A stretch of 64,000 nucleotides of DNA from Pandoraea terrae (GCF_902459695.1 NZ_CABPRZ010000003.1:186001-250000), one strand, 5' to 3'; shown: positions 21,303-29,791, numbered from the stretch's first letter. The notes: generated by a model not told the origin, from the sequence alone. Numbers and translations are program-made.

Positions 21303-22778
21303 CTATCGGCCGCGTCCCGACGCCTCTGCGATGGCGGCGGCAAGCCGTTGCGTGACGCCGTCGGCCGCCTCGGGGGACACATTCGTGAAGCTCATGACGA
21401 GCGCGGGCGGCATCTCGCGCGCGATGCGCCAGTGCGACAGTGGCGCCGGCGCGAGGCCTCGCCGGCGGGCGGCGGCTGCGCATGCGACGTCGTCGTCGTC
21501 CTTGCCGAGCCAGCCGAGCAGATGCATGCCCCCGGCTTGCGCGGCGACGTCGACCCGCCCGCCCAGATGGCGCGCAAGCGCCTGTGCGAGCGCGGCGCGC
21601 CGTTCGCCGTACAACTGGCGCATGCGTTTGATGTGGCGGCTGAAGTGGCCCTGTTCGATGAATTCCGCGACCGTCGCCTGTTCGAGCCAGCCCTGCGCGG
21701 GCCAGGTGACGGCGTTCGCGGCAAGAAACGAATCGCACAACGCGGGCGGCACGACCATGTAGCCGAGCCGCAGTCCGGGAAACAGGACCTTGCTGAACGA
21801 ACCGATGTACAGCACGCGCTCCCCGCCATCCAGGCTCTTGAGGGCGGGCAGCGGCGCGCCCGTGTAGCGGAATTCGCTGTCGTAATCGTCCTCGACAATC
21901 CACGCCCCCTGCATCTGCGCCCAGGACAGCAGTGCGAGGCGGCGTGCCAATGGCAGCGCCACCGACATGGGCGCCTGGTGCGACGGGGTGACAACGGCCA
22001 TGCGCGCACGGGGCGAGCGCATTTCGCCGGCGCTGACATCGAGGCCCTGCGCGTCGACAGGCACCGGCACCAGGTTGGCGCCGGCCAGGCGCAGGCCGTC
22101 ATGTGCATGAAAATAACCGGGGTCTTCGCACCAGACGGCGTCGCCGGGCTGGAGCAGGACACGCGCGGCCAGGCTCAATGCCCCCTGGAACCCCGCCGTG
22201 ACGATGATCTGCCCGGGATCGCAACGAATGCCGCGCGCGATGCCGAGGTAGTTGGCAATGCCCTCGCGCAGCGGCATCCAGCCTGCCGGGTCCTGATAGT
22301 TAAGCGCTGTGGTCGGCAAATGACGCGCATGACGCGCGGCCAGCCGCGCCCACAGCTTGCGCGGGAAGGCGTCGAAGGCCGGCATGCCGCCTTGCATCGG
22401 CAGCGGCGCGCCATCCGCACCCACCGGGATCAGAGCGGTCGATTCACGCGCCGGCACGGGGGACTGGGCCGCCGCCGTGGCCACGCCCGCAGGCGGCCGC
22501 TTGCGTGGCTCGGCGAGCTGCGGATTGACGTGGCTGCCCGCCGCGCCTCGTCCGATCAGGAAACCTTCCGAGACGAGCAACTCGTACGCGGCTTCCACCG
22601 TGCCGCGCGCCATTCCCAGCTCACTCGCCAACGCTCGCGTGGACGGCAGGCGGGAGGCCGGTGCGAGCTTGCCGGAGAGAATGCCGTTGCGGATGCGTTC
22701 ATAAAGCACGCGATAAGCGGGCGCGGTCGCCCCGGCGGGCAGCGTCAGATCGGCAAGATCGAGGGAGGTGGTTTTCAT
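21303..22778 (-). CDS. MocR/PdxR-type transcriptional regulator (GntR winged helix fused to aminotransferase-like domain)
   Basis: A 491-residue regulator. The GntR-type winged helix-turn-helix is at about 18-85 (LYERIRNGILSGKLAPASRL, SELGMARGTVEAAYELLVSE). A class I aminotransferase-like domain (about 130-480) has the pyridoxal-phosphate lysine expected in SFSKVLFPGLRLGYM. Proteins of this kind use the aminotransferase fold as a sensor and usually control a divergent neighbour. Here that neighbour is the AhpD-like gene at 22892, so control of that gene is the natural guess; control of pyridoxal synthesis, as by PdxR, has no support from context. An inverted repeat in the shared promoter region starts 7 bases from its own start codon. 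Confidence 0.9.
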   Translation of the reverse strand: MKTTSLDLADLTLPAGATAPAYRVLYERIRNGILSGKLAPASRLPSTRALASELGMARGTVEAAYELLVSEGFLIGRGAAGSHVNPQLAEPRKRPPAGVATAAAQSPVPARESTALIPVGADGAPLPMQGGMPAFDAFPRKLWARLAARHARHLPTTALNYQDPAGWMPLREGIANYLGIARGIRCDPGQIIVTAGFQGALSLAARVLLQPGDAVWCEDPGYFHAHDGLRLAGANLVPVPVDAQGLDVSAGEMRSPRARMAVVTPSHQAPMSVALPLARRLALLSWAQMQGAWIVEDDYDSEFRYTGAPLPALKSLDGGERVLYIGSFSKVLFPGLRLGYMVVPPALCDSFLAANAVTWPAQGWLEQATVAEFIEQGHFSRHIKRMRQLYGERRAALAQALARHLGGRVDVAAQAGGMHLLGWLGKDDDDVACAAAARRRGLAPAPLSHWRIAREMPPALVMSFTNVSPEAADGVTQRLAAAIAEASGRGR

Positions 22779-22784
22779 GGCCTA

Positions 22785-22818
22785 CTCATTCTATCGATTT
22801 TTGGCCCTTTTGAATGAG
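22785..22818. promoter_or_regulatory. Candidate operator: inverted repeat between mocR-type gene and AhpD-like gene
   Basis: CTCATTC (22785-22791) is repeated inverted as GAATGAG (22812-22818), arms perfect over 7 bases and centred 27 bases apart. The site sits in the 113-base gap between two divergent genes, one of which is a DNA-binding regulator. The spacing suits two faces of a dimer. This is a candidate from symmetry and position only. Confidence 0.4.
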
Positions 22819-22891
22819 ACAAGCGGCGCGTATCGTCGCACCATCGTCATGCGACGAACGTTGATGACTGTTCCCACTGGAGGATTTCTCG

Positions 22892-23347
22892 ATGCAACGT
22901 CTGAATTACATCAAAGCTTCGCCCCGTCCCTTTGAGCATTTGAGCACGCTGAGCAGGTATTTTCACGATTGCGGCTTCCCAGGCGGCCTGCTTGAACTTG
23001 TGTGGCTGCGCGCGTCGCAACTGAACGGCTGTGCGTACTGCACCGACATGCATGTCGCGGACGCACTGAAGCTCGGCGAGGCACCGCGCCGTCTGCATCT
23101 GATCGCCGCGTGGCGCGAGGCGAACCTGTACTCACCTGCCGAGCGTGCGGCACTGGCCTGGACCGAGGCCGTCACGAATGTGCAGGACGGCCATGTGCCG
23201 GATCATGTCTTCGAGGGGCTGAAGCCGCATTTCGACGAGCGTCAGATCGCCGACCTCACGTATGCGATCGCGACGATCAACGCATGGAACCGGCTTGCGG
23301 TGGCGTTTCGCGTGCCGCTGCCGGACACGCCGGCGGGCGTTCGGTAG
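22892..23347 (+). CDS. AhpD-like carboxymuconolactone decarboxylase family protein
   Basis: A 151-residue small helical protein of the CMD/AhpD superfamily. The redox motif is C47-AY-C50 followed by TDMH with His54, the pattern of alkylhydroperoxidase-type members that reduce peroxides through a CxxC pair. The N-terminus (RLNYIKASPRPFEHLSTLSR) is typical of the branch annotated as carboxymuconolactone decarboxylase family proteins. A strong ribosome binding site (GGAGG, about 9 bases upstream) fixes the start. It is divergent from the MocR-type regulator and is probably controlled by it. A true decarboxylase role is unlikely because the CxxC pair is that of the peroxidase branch. Confidence 0.88.
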   Translation: MQRLNYIKASPRPFEHLSTLSRYFHDCGFPGGLLELVWLRASQLNGCAYCTDMHVADALKLGEAPRRLHLIAAWREANLYSPAERAALAWTEAVTNVQDGHVPDHVFEGLKPHFDERQIADLTYAIATINAWNRLAVAFRVPLPDTPAGVR

Positions 23348-23360
23348 CGCTCGTCCCACT

Positions 23361-25031
23361 TTAGCGCGCTTGCCGCACTTCGCGCTGGAACTCGCGCGGC
23401 ACAAGACGCAAGACGTCACGGAAGAAGCGCCGATCGGGCGGCGGTAACGCCGGCAGGACACGTCCGAGCCGCCGCGCCGCCTGCATCGCCTGCGGCGAGT
23501 CGCCGTCCTGATGCAGCGCGAACCATAGCATCTCGAACCAGAGATTGGCGAGTTGCAACGGTTCGAAGCGCACGCGGCCGTCCTCATGATCGGACAGCGC
23601 ATTGGCAATCACGTCGGTCCAGCGCGCAAATCCCTTTGCGCGCGAGAAAGGTGCGCCAAATGGCTGCACCGCTTCCAGGAACGCTTCGACGGCCAGCGGC
23701 GTCGAGGCCCGCAAGGTCGCAAGATCGGGATCGCGCCGTACCGGCGCGGCGCCCCGTGCGATCCGCAGCAGGAACACGGTATTCCAGACGGAGTTTCCGC
23801 CCACGCCGAACCGGTCGCAAATCCATTCCGACAGCCCGATCCAACGCAGGGCCTGCCGTTGCACGTCAGCACCGGCCCATAGGCGTTGCGGGTCGATCAG
23901 GCCGCCTTGCCAGAACAACCATAGCGACAGGCCGATGTTCGCCGCGACGTGCTGCGCCGACTCGATGGAGTCGGCTTCGAAGGCAGCCTGAAGTGCATCG
24001 GAGAACGCCGCGAGCGCCGCCGCTGCGGCCGGCGCACGTTCGTGCGACGGGCCCTCGCGCGCGGCGCGCGCCTTATGCAGCAACGCCTGCAGATTGCTGC
24101 TCTCGAAACGGATACGCGGGTTGTAGACGAGGATGGGCGCGAGCGAGGCGTCTTCTCTGATGCGGCGCAAATGGCCCAGCGCGCCGGCCTCGTCGCGCAC
24201 CGCGTACGCTTGCCAGGCTTGCGCTACGCGGTGCATCGCCCGCAGTGTCGGCGATGCGTTGGCGCTGTGACCGAGTGTCTTGGCGAGCACGTCGAGTGCG
24301 CGGTGCGCGCGAGGCAGGTCGCCTGCACGCCGCCAGACCATCGTTTCCGCGAGCAATGCGATGCCGCGCTGGACGTCGTCGATAGCGCACACCTGCGCTG
24401 CGTGAAATGACGGAATCGCCCCGACACGCCGGTTGCGCGCGGTTCCCGCTGCGCCGCCCGGCGCCTGCGGCGCGAAGAACACCCCATCCTGCATGTCGCG
24501 CTTGCCGAGCGTGACGTGATGCCAGAACGCGATGTCCTGCATGACGTAATCGAGCGCCGGTGTATCCGACGGCAGCGGCGCATCGGGCGGCAGTCCGAGG
24601 AACGCAGCGAGCATCGAGCGGTCGGCGCGGTGCGCATCGCTGTCGCCGCCGATCAGCACGCGCACGCGCTGCACGTCCTCCGCACCGAGCCAGAACGGTC
24701 CGCGCCCGCGGCCGCGCGTGGGAAGCAGGCGCACGTCGATGCCTGTGTCGTTTCCCCATCCTGCCGCGATGCCCCAGCGTGCGAAATCGGCGTAGGCGCG
24801 GCTGATCATCATGCGAACGTCGGCTGTGTCGGCGAAACGGGCCTTGACGGCAGACAACGGCACCGTCGCTTGTTCGAAGCGCGCAGCGTAATAGAGACGA
24901 ACCAGTAGCCAGAGACTTTGATAGCGCGCCGCCGCGCCGGCCACGCTTTGTGGATTGTCGATACGAACCGGCAAAGGCATCGTCGCCGCGTCGGCGGTGT
25001 TCGTCTGGACGTCAGGCGGCAGGTCGGTCAT
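23361..25031 (-). CDS. Protein of unknown function, 556 residues
   Basis: I do not recognise this family. From the ATG at 25031 the product has 556 residues, rich in Ala, Arg and Trp, with no signal peptide and no clear transmembrane helix. The first 250 residues include a motif-like AGAAARYQSLWLLVRLYYAAR. The middle (about 250-400) is helical and Ala-rich, with alternating hydrophobic spacing that could be helical repeats. The reading frame continues upstream to 25232, but there it runs antisense through a beta-lactamase remnant and is not believed coding. It converges on the AhpD-like gene (13 bases between stops). Its promoter would have to lie in or beside the remnant, so the gene may have been brought in, or its upstream region changed, when the remnant was truncated. 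Confidence 0.62.
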   Translation of the reverse strand: MTDLPPDVQTNTADAATMPLPVRIDNPQSVAGAAARYQSLWLLVRLYYAARFEQATVPLSAVKARFADTADVRMMISRAYADFARWGIAAGWGNDTGIDVRLLPTRGRGRGPFWLGAEDVQRVRVLIGGDSDAHRADRSMLAAFLGLPPDAPLPSDTPALDYVMQDIAFWHHVTLGKRDMQDGVFFAPQAPGGAAGTARNRRVGAIPSFHAAQVCAIDDVQRGIALLAETMVWRRAGDLPRAHRALDVLAKTLGHSANASPTLRAMHRVAQAWQAYAVRDEAGALGHLRRIREDASLAPILVYNPRIRFESSNLQALLHKARAAREGPSHERAPAAAAALAAFSDALQAAFEADSIESAQHVAANIGLSLWLFWQGGLIDPQRLWAGADVQRQALRWIGLSEWICDRFGVGGNSVWNTVFLLRIARGAAPVRRDPDLATLRASTPLAVEAFLEAVQPFGAPFSRAKGFARWTDVIANALSDHEDGRVRFEPLQLANLWFEMLWFALHQDGDSPQAMQAARRLGRVLPALPPPDRRFFRDVLRLVPREFQREVRQAR

Positions 25032-25064
25032 CGGGCGCAAGGGCGTGTTGGCGGGATCGTCGTG

Positions 25065-25311
25065 CGAAATGATACGGCGGTTACGTCCGTTACGGTACGT
25101 CGAGCAGTCGATGACGTATATCCTGCATGGCAAGACCGGTTGGTACGACGGCAGCAAGCCGGGTGTCGGCTGGTGGGTGGCCTGGATCGAGCGTGACGGC
25201 AATCTCACGGCCATGGCGCTCAACATCGACATGTCGACGATGGCGGATGCGCCGAAACGCTTGCGGATCGCGCGCGCGGTGCTGCGCGACTTGAAGCTGC
25301 TGGGCAGTTGA
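25065..25311 (+). pseudogene. 5'-truncated class D (OXA-type) beta-lactamase remnant
   Basis: The last ~75 codons of a class D beta-lactamase are present, ending in a TGA at 25309-25311. The frame shows YVEQSMTYILHGKTGWYDG, with the active-site KTG motif at 25132-25140, then PGVGWWVAWIERDGNL and ALNIDM. The order KTGW ... PGxGWWVxW is the family hallmark. The N-terminal ~190 residues, with the catalytic serine (STFK) and SxV motifs, are absent, because immediately upstream lies the opposite-strand 556-residue gene. No start codon with a ribosome binding site leads into it. It therefore cannot encode an active enzyme. Intrinsic OXA genes are known in Pandoraea and related Burkholderiales, which fits a degraded native gene. 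Confidence 0.82.
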
Positions 25312-25328
25312 CAGTTGATTGTCGGGCG

Positions 25329-25622
25329 TCAGCGCAATCGCGAGCCGATCAGGCAGCCGAGGGCGAGCGCGGCCATGATGACGGTGACGCTCGCCGACAA
25401 GGCGCCGGCAAGCGCAAAACCGAAGGCCGCCAGACCATGCGCGAGCGATGCCGCCGGCACGAGCAGGATGGCAGTGACCGCGCTCCACCGCAGGACATAG
25501 CGCCACAGGAAGCGGCTGACTACGCGCATGCGCGCGTCAAGTTGATGACGCTGCCAGAATGTCAGATCGGCCGCGGCTTGAAAAAGCCACAGCGGATTGA
25601 AATATTTGATGACCAAATCCAT
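25329..25622 (-). CDS. Small membrane protein of unknown function
   Basis: A 97-residue protein from the ATG at 25622. A basic amphipathic N-terminal part (FQAAADLTFWQRHQLDARM) is followed by two hydrophobic segments (about 45-65 and 67-92, the latter with ALAGALSASVTVIMAALALG). Both suit membrane helices with a short loop, ending in a GSRLR tail. I do not recognise the family. An in-frame GTG at 25652 is a weaker start. It lies tail-to-tail with the beta-lactamase remnant (17 bases apart) and downstream of the LysR gene, from which it is separated by a terminator-like hairpin. Confidence 0.55.
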   Translation of the reverse strand: MDLVIKYFNPLWLFQAAADLTFWQRHQLDARMRVVSRFLWRYVLRWSAVTAILLVPAASLAHGLAAFGFALAGALSASVTVIMAALALGCLIGSRLR

Positions 25623-25660
25623 GACGCCTGCCGCTGCACCAAGCCCGTGCACGACGGGCA

Positions 25661-25691
25661 GAAAAACAGAATGCCCGCATCATGCGGGCAT
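25661..25691 (-). terminator. Rho-independent terminator for the LysR gene
   Basis: On the minus strand ATGCCCGC (25684-25691) pairs with GCGGGCAT (25671-25678) around a 5-base loop and is followed at once by TCTGTTTTTC. It lies 110 bases past the LysR stop codon in the direction of its transcription. Confidence 0.75.
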
Positions 25692-25720
25692 GGCGTCGAG
25701 GTCAAAGACACACGCGACGC

Positions 25721-25739
25721 GCCCACGGATTCCGTGGGC
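25721..25739 (-). terminator. Second hairpin between LysR gene and terminator
   Basis: GCCCACGGA (25721-25729) and TCCGTGGGC (25731-25739) form a near-perfect palindrome. No U-tract follows at once on either strand. It may assist termination together with the hairpin at 25671-25691, or be an RNA 3'-end stabiliser. Confidence 0.4.
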
Positions 25740-25800
25740 CAGCATCGGTCGACGCGGGAAATTAATTGTAGCAAACGCTCACTGACATCGCGTCCCGAAA

Positions 25801-26730
25801 TCAGGCTCGCAACGCGTGCGACGTGTGTTGTGTAATCTGCTGAATCAATTCCCAGACGGTCTGCGCGGCCGGCGACAGCGTGCGGTTCTTGCGGCGCACC
25901 AGCACGATGGTGCGGTCGAGTTGTGGCACCAGCGGCAGTGCGACGAGCGAGGCGCCATCGCCTTGCACACCGGGACCGGGCAGCGCCGGCAGCGCCAGCG
26001 CCGGCATGATGCTGATCCCGATGCCGGCTTCGACCATGCGAAACACGGTGATCGCATGGCCGACTTCCTGGGCGACCTGGCAATAGGCGCCATGTTCGGC
26101 GAGCGCGCGATCGATGAGCGGCCGGCTGCCCGACGCGTAGTCGAGCAGCACGAGCTTTTCTCCGTTGAGTTCGGCCCACGTGACCTGCTTTTGCTTCGCG
26201 AAACGGTGGCGGCGCGGGCAGACGACCAGGAACGGCTCGACCATGATTGCTTCGCAGACGAGATCGTCGATACCCTCGGCGGACACGACGACACCGAAGT
26301 CAACCTCGCCGTGCCGAACGCTGTCCACCGCAAGCGTCTGCACCTGATCACGCAGCATGAGCGTGATGTCCGGGTAGCGGGTGGCGCATTGCGAGATGCA
26401 CTCGGGCATCAGGTTGGCGGAGATGGTCGGCGCGCTGGCCACGCGCACGCGGCCGCGCCGCTCCTCCGCCAGCCCGTGCGTGTCGCGCAGTGCGCTTTCG
26501 AGTTCGTCGAGGACGCGAGCCAGCGTGGCCGACAAGCTGGCGCCCACTTCGGTCAGGGTGACTTCGCGCGTGGTGCGGTCGACCAGCTTGAGCCCGAGTT
26601 CTTGCTCGAGCTCACGGATACAGCGGCTCACGGCCGGCTGGGTCAGGCCGATGTCCTCGCCGGCGCGGCTGAAACTGCCGTGTTCGGCGACGGCGAGGAA
26701 CACCTTGAGCTGGCGCAGCGAGATATTCAT
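25801..26730 (-). CDS. LysR-family transcriptional regulator
   Basis: A 309-residue LysR-type regulator. The N-terminal winged helix-turn-helix (about 1-60) reads SLRQLKVFLAVAEHGSFSRA, then LTQPAVSRCIRELEQELGLK. The remaining part is a periplasmic-binding-protein-like effector domain (about 90-295). It is divergent from the transporter gene at 26873 across a 142-base AT-rich gap, the classic arrangement for control of the neighbour, so the transporter is its likely target. The effector is unknown. Transcription likely ends at the hairpins at 25739-25661. Confidence 0.92.
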   Translation of the reverse strand: MNISLRQLKVFLAVAEHGSFSRAGEDIGLTQPAVSRCIRELEQELGLKLVDRTTREVTLTEVGASLSATLARVLDELESALRDTHGLAEERRGRVRVASAPTISANLMPECISQCATRYPDITLMLRDQVQTLAVDSVRHGEVDFGVVVSAEGIDDLVCEAIMVEPFLVVCPRRHRFAKQKQVTWAELNGEKLVLLDYASGSRPLIDRALAEHGAYCQVAQEVGHAITVFRMVEAGIGISIMPALALPALPGPGVQGDGASLVALPLVPQLDRTIVLVRRKNRTLSPAAQTVWELIQQITQHTSHALRA

Positions 26731-26764
26731 GCGCGTTCCGTATGAATTAATTTTTTAAATGAAT

Positions 26765-26793
26765 TTGTATTTTAACTGGTCTTGCGCTTTAAT
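26765..26793 (+). promoter_or_regulatory. Candidate sigma-70 promoter of the SBF-family transporter
   Basis: TTGTAT (26765-26770) and TTTAAT (26788-26793) are spaced by 17 bases in an AT-rich patch between the divergent LysR and transporter genes. Transcription would start about 26800, giving a leader of about 70 bases. It is inferred from the boxes and spacing only. Confidence 0.4.
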
Positions 26794-26872
26794 ACGTACA
26801 AACCCGCACAAGCCCGAGCGCGTCCTGCGACCGACCGGGCTTTGTCGTTTTTGTGAACCCTCCGAGACTGTG

Positions 26873-27940
26873 ATGGCCCGACCGCGTTTTTTGCCCGATA
26901 ACTTCACGCTGATGCTTGTCGCGACCGTCGTGCTGGCGAGCTTGTTGCCCGTGCACGGCGAAGGCGCAATCGCGTTCAACCTGCTGACGAACTTCGCCAT
27001 CGCGGCGTTGTTTTTCCTGCACGGGGCGAAGTTGTCGCGCGAGGCGATCCTCGCCGGGGCGACCCATTGGCGGCTGCATTTGCTCGTCTTCGCGTCGACG
27101 TTTGCCGTGTTCCCGCTCGTCGGCGTGGCGTTCAAGCCGGTCCTGTCGTGGCTGGTGACGCCGGAGCTGTATCTGGGCGTCCTGTTCCTGTGCACGTTGC
27201 CGGCCACGGTCCAGTCTGCCATCGCATTCACGTCGATCGCGCGCGGCAACGTGCCTGCCGCGGTGTGCAGCGCGTCGGCATCGAGCCTTTTCGGCATCTT
27301 CCTGACGCCGGTGCTGGTCGGCCTCGTCGTCGTCCATCACGACGGCAACACCGGTGTGTCGCCGTTCGACTCCATCGGCAACATCATGCTGCAGTTGCTG
27401 GTGCCGTTCGTCGCCGGCCAGATTGCCCGGCGCGCCATTGGTGCATGGGTCGAGCGCCATCGCGCGCTGCTCAAGATCGTCGATCAGGGCTCGATCCTGC
27501 TGGTGGTCTATACCGCCTTCAGCAAGGCGGTGAATACCGGTCTGTGGCACCAGATTCCGCTGCTTGCCCTCGGCGGCCTGCTGGTGGCGTGCGCGGTGAT
27601 CCTTGGGATCATGCTGATGTTCACGACGTTCGCGTCGCGCTGGTTCGGTTTCTCGCGGGAGGACCAGATCACGATCGTGTTCTGCGGCTCAAAGAAGAGC
27701 CTGGCCTCGGGCATTCCGATGGCAAAGGTGCTTTTCGCGGGCGGCCCGCTCGGCGCGATCGTGCTGCCGCTGATGCTGTTTCATCAGATGCAGCTCATGG
27801 TGTGCGCCGTGTTGGCGCGACGCTACGCCAACCAGCAGCGCGCGGCGCTGGCCAATCTCGGCCCGGTGCAGGGCGGCAAGCCGGCGGGACACGCCACGGC
27901 GGGATCGGGCAACGACGCCAAGGCCGGTGCCGGGCGCTGA
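26873..27940 (+). CDS. Bile acid:sodium symporter (SBF/SLC10A7-like) family transporter
   Basis: A 355-residue membrane protein with nine to ten hydrophobic segments, of the SBF-like/YfeH branch. Conserved stretches are LTNFAIAALFFLHGAKLSRE, FLCTLPATVQSAIAFTSIAR (the discontinuous helix) and ITIVFCGSKKSLASGIPMA, the latter two being the ion-binding crossover motifs of the fold. The ATG at 26873 begins MARPRFLPDNF, a normal family N-terminus. The frame is open back to 26759, but that stretch overlaps the promoter region and is not typical. The C-terminal tail (about 330-355) is low-complexity Gly/Ala/Lys. Real substrates of this bacterial branch are largely unknown; a small organic anion with sodium is the family expectation. 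Confidence 0.9.
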   Translation: MARPRFLPDNFTLMLVATVVLASLLPVHGEGAIAFNLLTNFAIAALFFLHGAKLSREAILAGATHWRLHLLVFASTFAVFPLVGVAFKPVLSWLVTPELYLGVLFLCTLPATVQSAIAFTSIARGNVPAAVCSASASSLFGIFLTPVLVGLVVVHHDGNTGVSPFDSIGNIMLQLLVPFVAGQIARRAIGAWVERHRALLKIVDQGSILLVVYTAFSKAVNTGLWHQIPLLALGGLLVACAVILGIMLMFTTFASRWFGFSREDQITIVFCGSKKSLASGIPMAKVLFAGGPLGAIVLPLMLFHQMQLMVCAVLARRYANQQRAALANLGPVQGGKPAGHATAGSGNDAKAGAGR

Positions 27941-28275
27941 CCCCGGGGCGGGTGCGCGAGGGCGTCACCTCGGCGGCACCTGTGGCCGATCGTTCGAAAT
28001 CCTCCCGGATTTTGCGCGAAATTGCCCTGAAAACTTGACAATCTTGGCCCGGTGCGGCTTCGCTGTCACACGTCGGACTCGTCAAGGTGCTAGAATTCGG
28101 GTTGTTTCGCTTCTTATAGACCTCCCAGGTCACCCCGGCGCGCGACGTGGAACGTCCGGCTGCGCCAGCCCCGTGAGAGTGGCGCAGTTGCGCCCCCGAA
28201 TAATCTTCGCGAGTGAGCATGGTGCGGATTGGCCGCACGCCGTTCCCCGTTTTTTTAAAGAGATGTCCGTTCATC
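27941..28275. other. Intergenic region and leader upstream of rhlE, 335 bases
   Basis: There is no gene. A weak hairpin (AAATCC/GGATTT, 27997-28012, one extra T) may end the transporter transcript. A TTGACA occurs at 28035-28040 without a clear -10 partner, and TAGAAT lies at about 28092. A hairpin GTGCGG/CCGCAC (28222-28238) and a run of seven T (28250-28256) lie just before the rhlE start; they are 11 bases apart, so this is not a standard terminator. Confidence 0.4.
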
Positions 28276-29781
28276 ATGGCTGATGTGAATGCTGTTCCCA
28301 CCCCCGGCTTCGACAGCTTCGGGCTGCATGCGGACATCCTGCGCGCCATCACCGAACAAGGTTACACGACGCCCACGCCGATTCAGGCGCAGGCCATCCC
28401 CGTGGTGCTGGCCGGCCGCGATGTGATGGGGGCGGCGCAAACCGGTACGGGCAAGACCGCAAGTTTCTCGCTGCCGATTATTCAACGGCTGTTGCCCGAC
28501 GCCAATACGAGCGCGTCTCCGGCGCGCCATCCGGTGCGTGCACTGATTCTCACCCCGACGCGCGAACTGGCCGATCAGGTGGCCGACAACGTGCGCGCGT
28601 ATGCCAAGCACACGCCGCTGCGCAATACCGTCGTGTTCGGCGGCGTCGACATGAATCCCCAGACCGATGCGCTACGCCGTGGCGTCGAGATCCTGATCGC
28701 CACCCCGGGCCGCCTGCTGGACCATGTCCAGCAAAAATCGGTGAATCTGGGGCAGGTCAAGATGCTGGTGCTCGACGAAGCCGACCGCATGCTGGACATG
28801 GGCTTCCTGCCGGACCTTCAGCGCATTCTGAATTTGCTGCCGAAGGCGCGTCAGACGCTGCTGTTCTCCGCCACGTTCTCGAACGACATCAAGAAGCTGG
28901 CGTCGAGTTATCTGAACGATCCGCTCACGATCGAAGTCGCCCGCCGCAATGCCACGGCCGATAAGGTCGAGCAAGTCGTGTACGAAGTGGATGAAGACGA
29001 CAAGCGCGCTGCGGTGGTACAGATTCTCAGCGAACGCGACCTGAAGCAGGTGATCGTGTTCGTCAACAGCAAGATCGGCGCCAGCCGCCTCGCGCGACAG
29101 CTCGAGCGTGACGGCGTAGTGACTGCTGCGATTCACGGCGACAAGTCGCAAAGCGAGCGCATGCAGGCGCTCGAAGCGTTCAAGCAGGGCGGCATCCAGG
29201 CGCTGGTGGCCACCGATGTGGCGGCGCGCGGCCTCGATATTTCGGATCTGCCGGGCGTGATCAACTACGATCTGCCGTATAACCCGGAAGATTACGTGCA
29301 CCGCATCGGCCGTACGGGCCGCGCCGGTGCATCGGGCGAAGCCATTTCGCTTTGCGCGCCGGATGAACGCAAGCATCTCGTCGAAATCGAGAAGCTCATC
29401 AAGCGTGAATTGAAGCGGGGCGAACTCGTGCTTGAGCGCAGCGCCAGCCGCAGCCGTTCGCGTGATGACCGTGGCAGTGAGCAACGCTATGGCCGCGAGG
29501 AGCGTGGCGAGCGCCATGAGCGCAGCGAACGCGGCAGTGGCCGTCACGAAGGCTTCCGCACGCGTAGCGCGGCCTCGTCGACGCCGCGTCGTGTGCGTCC
29601 GGAGGACGAGTTCTTCTATAAGCCGTACGAACCTTCGGTGACGAGCGATGCCACTGGCAACGGCCATGGCGCGCGAGCGGGCGAAGCGTCGCCGACAGCC
29701 TTCGGCGGACTGCCGGAAAAAGCGCCCAAGCGCCAGGTCGCGGCACTGTTGATGGGCTTTCCGCGCAAGGCTGGCGGCTAG
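28276..29781 (+). CDS. rhlE: DEAD-box ATP-dependent RNA helicase RhlE
   Basis: A 501-residue DEAD-box helicase of the RhlE branch, expected to act on rRNA folding and mRNA turnover in the cytoplasm. In order it carries [19 protein letters not shown] with the Q motif [10 protein letters not shown], Walker [17 protein letters not shown], the DEAD box in [29 protein letters not shown] and [10 protein letters not shown]. After residue ~395 comes a basic, disordered RS/RG-rich tail (repeats of [15 protein letters not shown]) that probably binds RNA. The ATG at 28276 ([12 protein letters not shown]) is the natural start; upstream in-frame codons to 28213 lie across the leader hairpin. The stop is 10 bases from the convergent gluQ stop. 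Confidence 0.93.
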   Translation: MADVNAVPTPGFDSFGLHADILRAITEQGYTTPTPIQAQAIPVVLAGRDVMGAAQTGTGKTASFSLPIIQRLLPDANTSASPARHPVRALILTPTRELADQVADNVRAYAKHTPLRNTVVFGGVDMNPQTDALRRGVEILIATPGRLLDHVQQKSVNLGQVKMLVLDEADRMLDMGFLPDLQRILNLLPKARQTLLFSATFSNDIKKLASSYLNDPLTIEVARRNATADKVEQVVYEVDEDDKRAAVVQILSERDLKQVIVFVNSKIGASRLARQLERDGVVTAAIHGDKSQSERMQALEAFKQGGIQALVATDVAARGLDISDLPGVINYDLPYNPEDYVHRIGRTGRAGASGEAISLCAPDERKHLVEIEKLIKRELKRGELVLERSASRSRSRDDRGSEQRYGREERGERHERSERGSGRHEGFRTRSAASSTPRRVRPEDEFFYKPYEPSVTSDATGNGHGARAGEASPTAFGGLPEKAPKRQVAALLMGFPRKAGG

Positions 29782-29791
29782 GCAGTCGCTT

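Noticed and set aside
25032-25232. N-terminal extension of the 556-residue protein to 25232
   Set aside because: The extra codons run antisense through the beta-lactamase remnant and are unlike the rest of the protein; ATG 25031 is preferred.
26759-26872. N-terminal extension of the SBF-family transporter to 26759
   Set aside because: It would translate the AT-rich promoter gap and adds 38 residues absent from typical family members; ATG 26873 is preferred.
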